Source: Turnera subulata (Eukaryota > Streptophyta > Magnoliopsida > Malpighiales > Passifloraceae). Taken from it: DNA of 64,000 nucleotides. A program made the position numbers and the translations under genes. The DNA lies in the NCBI GenBank assembly GCA_028386065.3, contig JAKUCV010003182.1:1-64000 (forward strand), given 5' to 3'. Below are positions 57,064-64,000 of this stretch, in pieces. The number at the start of each line of letters is the position of its first letter. Positions within the stretch are counted from its first letter, which is position 1. The notes beneath the pieces are model-generated. The model worked only from the letters and a program-made list of their open reading frames with translations. It had not been told where the DNA came from and made no database searches.

Positions 57064-57567
57064 GTATGCTTAGCAATCAAATCAATAAAATGGGGCCATG
57101 GATTTTTGAGTTATATCAAGCTTAACCTCATAAGTCACACCTTTGAAATCTTCCCATCACGTATAACTTGGATGAGAAAGAAAAACATATAGAAAATGTA
57201 CTAATTTCTAGAGTTCACATATACATCAAACAGACGTGGGAATATCCACGGTCTCAAAATCCTCCTTGGTCACACGAAATATTCAAATTGTGTCCTTTTT
57301 TTTCTCTCTAAAATATCCCACATCCCAGGAGTAAGACTATCCCATTCCATTTTCAGTTCAAAAATTCCCGTAGATCCCCTCAACCAGGGCCTAACACCAC
57401 ACATAAATGAAAAAAGTTTTTAATCCCTATTTTCTTTATTAGAAAAAAATTAGGTGAAAAATATCTATTTTTTTTAATATAAATGACATCTTTTCAAACC
57501 AAACAACCAACTAAACAGACATGAAAAACAAAGAAAAGATCTATGGATAAACAACCAAGATGTTGTG
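57064..57567. other. Short intergenic stretch between SINE and hAT element
   Basis: I see no gene or repeat here. Confidence 0.5.
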
Positions 57568-57575
57568 GTTGGGGT

Positions 57576-58766
57576 TAGGGATGGCAAAATTCCCCATCTC
57601 TGCGGATCCCCGCGGGGATTCCCCGCGAATGGGGCGGGGCGGGGAATTTTTTTGGCCCCGTGGGGCGGGGATGGGGGCATTTTTGTACCCGAGGATAACT
57701 CGCGGGGCGGGGCGGGGAACGCATCACCCGCCCCGCGGGGCCCCGCAAAATTTGAAATGACAGTTATGCCCCTGAAGTGGAAAATAGAGTTGCCCTAATA
57801 GTTGGGATATTATGGTCATTTCCAAAAAAAATTAATTTTTTTTTCCCCACAGCTGCTGCCCACATATTCTCCTCCATTACTAAATCCCTAATTCCTCTAT
57901 AACCCTCCCTCTTTAAACGCCTCGCCGATCTAGAGCCGCCGCGCCCTCAACCTCCTCTCAGTCCACCACTGCACGCCCCGCTCGCCGCACCGTCACACTC
58001 ACAGCTTCACATCTCGCCGCTAACCTCGGCGCTCTTCCCTGCCACCCGAGCCTCTCCAGGCGGCTTCCGCCACGCCCACTACTCCGGTCGCCTCTCACCG
58101 CGAGGCGATCTCCTCTTGCTCATCGCTCGACACGGCCTGCCGAGAAGAGCTCTGCCGCCCAAAGCCCCACTCGCCGCCGGTCCTCTCCTCGACCCAACAA
58201 CCGGAATGGCCCATCATCCGGCACAACAGCCACACAACAACAGCCCGCCCCTGTCTCGGCCAGAACCCGTGCTCTGAAAGTGTTTTGGACAGTGGACATG
58301 GTGGTGTGGTGGAATTGGGCTGGGTTCGGGGAATGGGGATCCACGGGTCAGATTTCTGGTCTCGTAGACAGGCAGACAAATTCTTAATAGATGGGAAATA
58401 TGGCAATAATATGATACAGACAGGTGGTGTCGTTGTTGTTTTCTGCCTGTCTGAAAACGCGTATCTATTAAGAACTGCATCTTTCGTTTCTTTTTTTTTT
58501 CTTTTGGGTTTTGATGGTGGTTGCGTTTTGTTGCTGGGCGCAGTACTCGGGTTTGTTCTCGGAAGTGTGGGTTGTTTCCGGCAGTGACATACCTTCCTTT
58601 GGGGAATGGGGATCTGCGGGGATCCGCGGGGATCGCGGGGAGCGGGGATGGGGCTAAATTTTCCCCCGCGTGCGGGGAGCGGGGCGGGGCGGGGAGGAAA
58701 CTAAGGTGCGGGGAGCGGGGCGGGGATTGCTCAACCCGCTAATTCCCCGCCCCGTTGCCATCCCTA
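57576..58766. mobile_element. Non-autonomous hAT-type DNA transposon, 1191 bp, with 8-bp target duplication
   Basis: The element starts TAGGGATGGCAA and ends TTGCCATCCCTA, a perfect 12-bp terminal inverted repeat. It is flanked by identical 8-bp sequences 'gttggggt' at 57568-57575 and 58767-58774, the hAT-superfamily signature. Both subterminal regions are arrays of CGGGG/CCCCG motifs (GGGGCGGGGCGGGG near 57635, 57703 and 58678), probably transposase-binding sites and potential G-quadruplexes. The interior (57850-58560) has a C-rich stretch of open frames on both strands but no transposase motif. Movement would need a transposase from elsewhere. Confidence 0.93.
58395..58478. repeat. Imperfect inverted repeat inside the hAT element
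   Basis: 'gcagacaaattcttaataga' near 58370-58390 recurs inverted near 58445-58480 around 'tctattaagaactgc', so the transcript could form a stem. Arms have several mismatches; exact limits are approximate. Confidence 0.45.
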
Positions 58767-58774
58767 GTTGGGGT

Positions 58775-59648
58775 AGTTGAGAGGAGGCTGTTCATGGACG
58801 GAGTGGTCAAAATGGTGGTGGAGGGTGAAGTGACGTGATGATGATTCCTTCCTGACTGAGATTAATTGTTTACTGTACGATGATTCTTTTTATTACATTT
58901 CTATGGACTTGTATTTTCCTTTTCGTTTTAAACTATAATATTAGACATTTATAATTCATGGCGTTTTAGAATTTTCTATTTACCATTTTCGTTTTCACTC
59001 TATTAATTATTGTAAGAGTGTAAATGTTGCGTTTAGGAGGCATTTGATAATGGACGGTGGATTGATCAATGCCGTAATTCAGTTTTTAAGCTGCTCCTCA
59101 GCTTCCCCTGATCAAATATATTAAAAGAGGGTTTCATTTTCGTTTTCTTAGTGATATCTTCACTCTTCATCATCCTCTTGATACCTCACCGGTACCTTTG
59201 CTTTGATTTGATTTGCAGGGAGACAAGCTTGAGATAGTCATTTTGCGCAACTAGTCATGGTATATGTGCGAAAGTTGTTATTATCATTTTTTTTATACTA
59301 ATTCGAATTCTGATTCAATTACTCTAGTAGCTAGTTCTCTTGCTTTAGTTAGCCATTAGAACTTTTTATTTCCCCCAATCAAACAGTGTAGAATTGAAAA
59401 TCTTTAGCATGGATCACCATGATATCTTCAGAAATCAAGAGAAAAAAAAAACAATATAAAAAGTTGTCTGTGCCAATTTGCTCCATTATATATGACTCAG
59501 TAGCATAAAAAAAAATATTATGTATGACTAGCTGAAAAAATTATATAACCCAAGCCCCTCTATGTTTTTGTGTTTTTAGTAAATACTGTGATTTTGATTG
59601 TTGAATACCAAAAATACGTAGTTTTTTCTTACTAGAAGAATAGATTGG
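58775..59648. other. Intergenic, about 0.9 kb
   Basis: No gene. A splice-acceptor-like 'ttgatttgcag' lies at 59208-59218, but nothing coding follows. Confidence 0.45.
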
Positions 59649-61313
59649 ATTTCCTTAAAAAAAAAATGTATAAGAATGGATTATCGACCTCAAATGGGTA
59701 AAAAACTAAATTCTTTTTCTTATAGAAAGTACATAAAATAGCACTGGTACGTATTTGAGTGTTGGATTGCTGAGAATAGTAGGAGTCAACGAGGTGGGTT
59801 TTCCTTATTAGAGTAACACTAACAGGTCCCTGCATTGGACTACTGGTGATGCCAATTAGTCATTCTTTCACTTGACAAATACTAGAATGATTCTTTTTCT
59901 TCTTCTTCTTCCTTTTTTTTTTTTTTTTCCTGCCAGAAGAAGAGTATGATTCACGTACGGTGAAAAAACCATAGTATATTTTAGATATTAGTATAAAGAT
60001 CCTATTCTCATTTTTCCATGCCATTTGCAACAGAGTGATGAGACAATAACTCATTAAGATTTATCAACATAACATGGTCAAACCGTAACGACGTCAAAGG
60101 TTAAGGTTCAAAACTAATATTGATACATTTTGACCGACCGTGATAAAATATATCGCTAGTTTATTTTGACAATATGAAATATGACTTCAGTTAAATAACA
60201 TTGCGTCTTACGAAATTATGAACATTTAAAGAAAGAAAATCATCCTTATTGCATACTATCCTAACCTTAAAAATATATGCAAAATTAACTCCTGAAACAA
60301 ATCGATCCGATTCGACTGTATTCACTTTTCACTTTGCTTGCAATCAGCAATATTCTGAGCACTAAGACTGCCAAATATATGGGGGTTTTCATTTGAAGCA
60401 AGATTTAGGGAGAATTTAGAATAACTAGCATTTCTAGTAGAAAAATTATAATATTACAAACCAATCAAAGTCAGGAGAATATGCATGCATCTGGGTCTTA
60501 TGAACTTAGAAGCTGCTTTGAATAGAGATCTAGGATATCGTATTTAATAAACTAAGTCATATATATTATACATATCCTGCCTAAGATGGGAAGCTCCAAT
60601 CCCGAAAAAAACCATAAACATTTTAGTACTACGATTCCATTACATGGCTTCTATATGTCGCGAGAACAAGGCACTGATGAGGAGGAAGTTGGATTTGCAT
60701 GTTTAGTTTGTTTAGTTAGTCGGTACAGTTTACACTTCCAAAATACTAGTAATTGCTAAGAAAAACTTTCTTTTGACAATTGACATCCTCGATCGGCCAA
60801 TTATATCCATAACTTACTGGTACCACAAGCCAAATTGCACCGGTTTACTTCAATTCCACTGATTCCAGAAGTCGAATGTATATTTTCCAATTTTTACTTC
60901 AAGTTTACAAAGGTGTAAAACTGTAAATGGGATACTTTAGTTATAGATAATGTACTACTCCATTGTATCTAATTACACTGACATTGAACAGAGGAATATT
61001 GGTGATATTGTGGTCAACTACAAAAGATCAATTGTTCGGCTTGGTTTAAAAGAGAAGTCATACTTGTGGGATACATTAATTCATAATAATTAATATCTTA
61101 GAAGTTCCAAATTGTACCATAAGGTGTAACCTCTACAAAGCAGAGGAGGAAAACGCACCGGCTTAATCAAGCAACAACGTCAGATCTCAGATTCTTACTA
61201 TTAGGTATCATATAATATATTACACATACTGCTTTCTGATTTAATTAAGACCATTATGAATGAGACTGATTCGCTACATCAGCAGCAATATCTGGGCTAA
61301 GCCTAATTAAGAT
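59649..61313 (+). repeat. Dispersed duplication, copy 2 (about 1.7 kb)
   Basis: This is the partner of 30661-32376 in the same orientation. It has its own differences: a (TTC)n/T-tract near 59898-59928, loss of about 50 bp corresponding to 31195-31240, and no poly(T) insert at 59990-60008. Neither copy keeps an open frame. Confidence 0.85.
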
Positions 61314-62861
61314 TAGTGTTGTACAGTAATGAAATTTCATGCAGTAGAAATCCTTTGATTCCCTTAGCATTGGAGGGAAACGAAGACTTGTAAAATTCAC
61401 CTTACCTTTTTGTCTGTTCGTACCAAAAATTGACCTGCCTGGTATCTTGGACCTATCCATCTGGGCCGGAAATTAGAAGGCAAGATGGTATCGCTTGTGC
61501 GTTAGGGGACAGGGGCAGCCATAGATTGTAGCAAGCTTGATAGTCTCCTGTTTGGTCCTCTTGTTCACGATCATACAAAGACTACTTGATTTCCAAGACA
61601 ATTTTTCGAGAGTGATCCAAGAGGTGCCTTGCACTTCATGACAAAGGAAGGGTCCACGTTAGAGAATTTGGTGCTTGACTGTGACATACCGGCGCTGCAT
61701 ATGTTATTTTTCTCCAGAAATTGATGCCAATCTTGGCGGCAGCCATCAGGCTTGTCTTTAATATTATTGATGATGAGGAGTAAATAAATAGGGTTTGGTT
61801 TGGTGGACGTAGAGGACGTAAAATTTAAGGTAAAGTTGATTGATGGGCCCATAATGGGCTTATGAAGCCGCCCCATGATGTAACCTCTTTGGAGGAGGCC
61901 CACAACCACGGGGATGCATACTGTTTAGGTCACATATCCGCTGTATAAAGGGTGCCAGATATTGTAGCCAGCCACAATACAACGTCTTGCAAAAGCTATA
62001 TTCATAACTTCGGTTGCACATCGCTTGCATCTTGCATGGGTGTGTGTTATATGACATTCCGCATTTGACAAAATTACCATGGTTTTGTTAAATGGCGTGT
62101 GTCTTTGTTTCGTCAAAAAAATAACTTCGGTTGCACCAAAAATTGGCTTGACAAGACATGCCCCTAGGTGGGCGATTTCAGACAATTTTTTTTTTTGTTA
62201 GGGGGGGCATAGTAGCATATTATCTACAAAATGTGAAAAAATGGAGGACGTACAAACCATCTAGACCACTTAAATTTTTATGTATAGTTTACTACTCCGA
62301 AAAAAGTTTGAAATTGGTGACAACCGAACAAGGCATGCTTGCTTGTGACCAAGAGCAACAATCAAATAAGTAGTGATTTGATTGTTGATTGGGCTTGGCA
62401 GATTTAAAGCCCCTTGCATTATAAATGGCTATCCCATCCACCGAGGCCTGCCCGATCGTATTGACCGTGGATCCATCTTTTGCTGAAGAATTCTGGTCCA
62501 ACAACAGACAACGGGCCGTGTTAAGCTCTTAGAGCATAGGCCCATATAAAACAGCTGACTCGGCACGTGGAGGAACTCGGTTGGTCAAGTTTAGTCCATT
62601 TTGTCCTCACCGGAAGGAGTGGAAAGTGAAAGGGAAGTCTTGATTTTTTTTGTTTTTGTTTTTGTTTTTGCGCTTAATTTATCCATCAATATAACTAATT
62701 CGAATTAAATCTTGGATCCATAACCCACCCTTCCTTCACGGACTTCCTTTACCCGCCGCACTCGCTGTTTGATCCCGAGAAAATCCCATAGAAAGAAAAA
62801 AAAAAGATGGAGTAATTAAATAGAATCAGAGCATTATTCACCCCTCAATTCTCACCCATAG
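61314..62861. other. Intergenic and 5' flank of the last gene
   Basis: It contains a 101-bp retroposon-like insert at 62020-62120. I see no gene. Small frames on both strands (61254-62504) have no family motif. Confidence 0.45.
62020..62120 (+). mobile_element. Short retroposed insert (101 bp) with A-tail and 16-bp target duplication
   Basis: Perfect copies of 'ataacttcggttgcac' at 62004-62019 and 62121-62136 enclose a 101-bp segment that ends 'tttcgtcaaaaaa'. The end resembles that of the SINE at 56734 (TTTTCGAC followed by A), but the body is different. I infer a 5'-truncated copy of another SINE/LINE or a retroposed transcript piece. Confidence 0.7.
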
Positions 62862-62954
62862 ATGAAGCTAATAAAACCACCTGTTCCTTCCTCCACCCTC
62901 ATCAGCTTGAAGGAGAAGAAGTTTCAACAGTTATATATAAAAAAAAGCCAAATA

Positions 62955-63187
62955 ATGGCGGTTTCATCATTTCACACACTACACTGCAGCAAAACTGCTC
63001 CTTCTTGTAATGTGAGTGCGGCTTCTTTTTCGTCGTTACCGTATCGTACGCAATCGTTTATAGCTTCTTCCACCAGAATATCCCGAGAGTCTCGGGGGCG
63101 CCCAATGGAGGAGTGTAACTTGCGTCGTTTCGAAGCTCGGGCATTGTTGCCAAAAACGCCGGGAGAGGATGGAGCATCATCTAGGTG
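62955..63187 (+). CDS. Probable first exon of a plastid-targeted protein, partial
   Basis: From ATG 62955 the frame encodes a Ser/Thr-rich, acid-poor N terminus (MAVSSFHTLHCSKTAPSCNV, then more Ser/Thr/Arg) typical of a chloroplast transit peptide, followed by RRFEARALLPKTPGEDGASS. The frame would stop at 63188, so a donor at about 63184 ('ctag' before 'gtgatc') or 63198 ('caagcag' before 'gtaaaa') probably ends the exon. The following 800 bp is AT-rich, intron-like DNA to the window edge. An in-frame ATG at 62862 would add 31 basic residues. I do not recognise the mature protein. Confidence 0.5.
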
Positions 63188-63198
63188 ATCACAAGCAG

Positions 63199-64000
63199 GT
63201 AAAAAATGTAGAATCGTTCTTCCAGGTTGTGAGATTTTTCGTTTAATAATCAACTAGGCAACTACACGTGTTTGTGTGCTGATTGATTTATACCGTGTTG
63301 CACACTGATATTTAGTTAATCTTATCGAAGGAGACAAAAGCAATTGAAAAGGTATTTCCTGCTCTAAAATACAAATACTAAAATAGGAACAATACAACTA
63401 TATTGAGAGGATTTGAAAGCTTACCTTGAATCCCTTTGAAGGTTATGTTGTTTGCATTAGGTTTTATTTCTTGATTGTGAATGAAGCACAAATTTTTGAT
63501 TTTGCCCTTCAGAAGTTTAACTATGCATAAGTAACCAATTCTTTTAAACATGAAGCATGGTTTTGTTTAGTTGTGAAAAAAAAAAAAAAGAGATTACCTT
63601 AGTAATACGATTGCCATAGTATGTGGTTTTCCTTATTTTATGGCACAAAAATTGATTGTAACATTTGATATATGTGACCTTTAGTTTTCAGGAAACATTT
63701 CATAATTTGATGTATGGATGCATGTGATTCTTAATTTTTTGCATTTAATTTTATTTAAGCTCAATTATGCCTTCTCATTGTCCTTACATTTCCTCCTGCA
63801 ATTTACACACAAATAATTAATTTAGAATTAAATATAAAATATTTAAAGCTTTTTTATTAAATTCACTAAATAATATATTAATTATTTTTTTGATAAAATT
63901 AATTGTCATATGTTAATTTTTAGAAAGCCACTTGTCAACACCAGAGACCTAGGTCTCTGATTTAATATATTTATATAGATTATTTTCTTTCTTCGCGTAA
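63199..64000 (+). other. Intron-like AT-rich DNA to the window edge
   Basis: No open frame or repeat of note. It is consistent with the first intron of the gene starting at 62955. Confidence 0.4.

Noticed and set aside
57474..58742. Numerous open frames in the GC-rich region
   Set aside because: They arise from the G/C arrays of the hAT element; none contains transposase motifs.

Overview
This is nuclear DNA from a flowering plant, most likely a eudicot. The window is AT-rich, its genes have short GT-AG introns, and gene islands are separated by several kilobases of low-complexity DNA carrying retroelement debris, a SINE and a hAT-type element. The recognisable families (U/P-type cyclin, beta-expansins, ZAT-type C2H2 repressors with EAR motifs, a 15-exon nucleotidyltransferase) are plant genes. 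There are no bacterial operons, CRISPR arrays or rRNA genes. The only tRNA-like sequence is the head of a SINE.

Layout. 1-7250 is a graveyard of Ty1/copia elements: an LTR-like fragment joined to a plus-strand integrase piece, then a minus-strand gag-pol copy with three in-frame stops and a frameshift, lost beyond the middle of reverse transcriptase. 8387-9187 is a two-exon cyclin. 13295-13543 is a one-exon ELOF1-type elongation factor. 16380-17947 is a four-exon beta-expansin (plus strand). 20240-21730 and 28050-29216 are two intronless ZAT-like repressors. 29217-35206 is mostly empty apart from one copy of a 1.7-kb dispersed duplication. 35207-35820 is a small two-exon membrane protein. 36298-39505 is a U1-type zinc-finger protein with an internal repeat. 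40248-41457 and 42886-44091 are two more beta-expansins, minus strand, in tandem. 46832-54940 is a 1580-residue nucleotidyltransferase/poly(A) polymerase-like protein. 56734-57047 is a full-length SINE and 57576-58766 a non-autonomous hAT element, both with intact target-site duplications. 59649-61313 is the second copy of the 1.7-kb duplication. 62955-63187 is probably the first exon of a plastid-targeted protein that runs off the window.

History. The minus-strand expansin pair arose by a tandem duplication of about 3.9 kb whose left breakpoint lies inside the coding exon of the neighbouring zinc-finger gene, so a dead 190-bp piece of that gene now sits between the two expansins. A truncated SINE then landed exactly at the stop codon of one expansin, and the target-site duplication regenerated that stop. 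Several short poly(A)/poly(T) inserts flanked by 11-19 bp direct repeats look like extreme 5' truncations by the same kind of retroposition. One of them is proved to be an insertion by an empty site in the paralogous copy.

Function. The genes are independent transcription units, not a pathway. Three expansins (wall loosening), a P/U cyclin (cell cycle) and EAR repressors fit growth control, but co-regulation cannot be inferred from the sequence. I found no clearly novel biological system. The most unusual material is the retroposition and duplication history, a 46-bp poly(G) tract upstream of the large gene, and well-formed splice sites downstream of that gene's stop codon.
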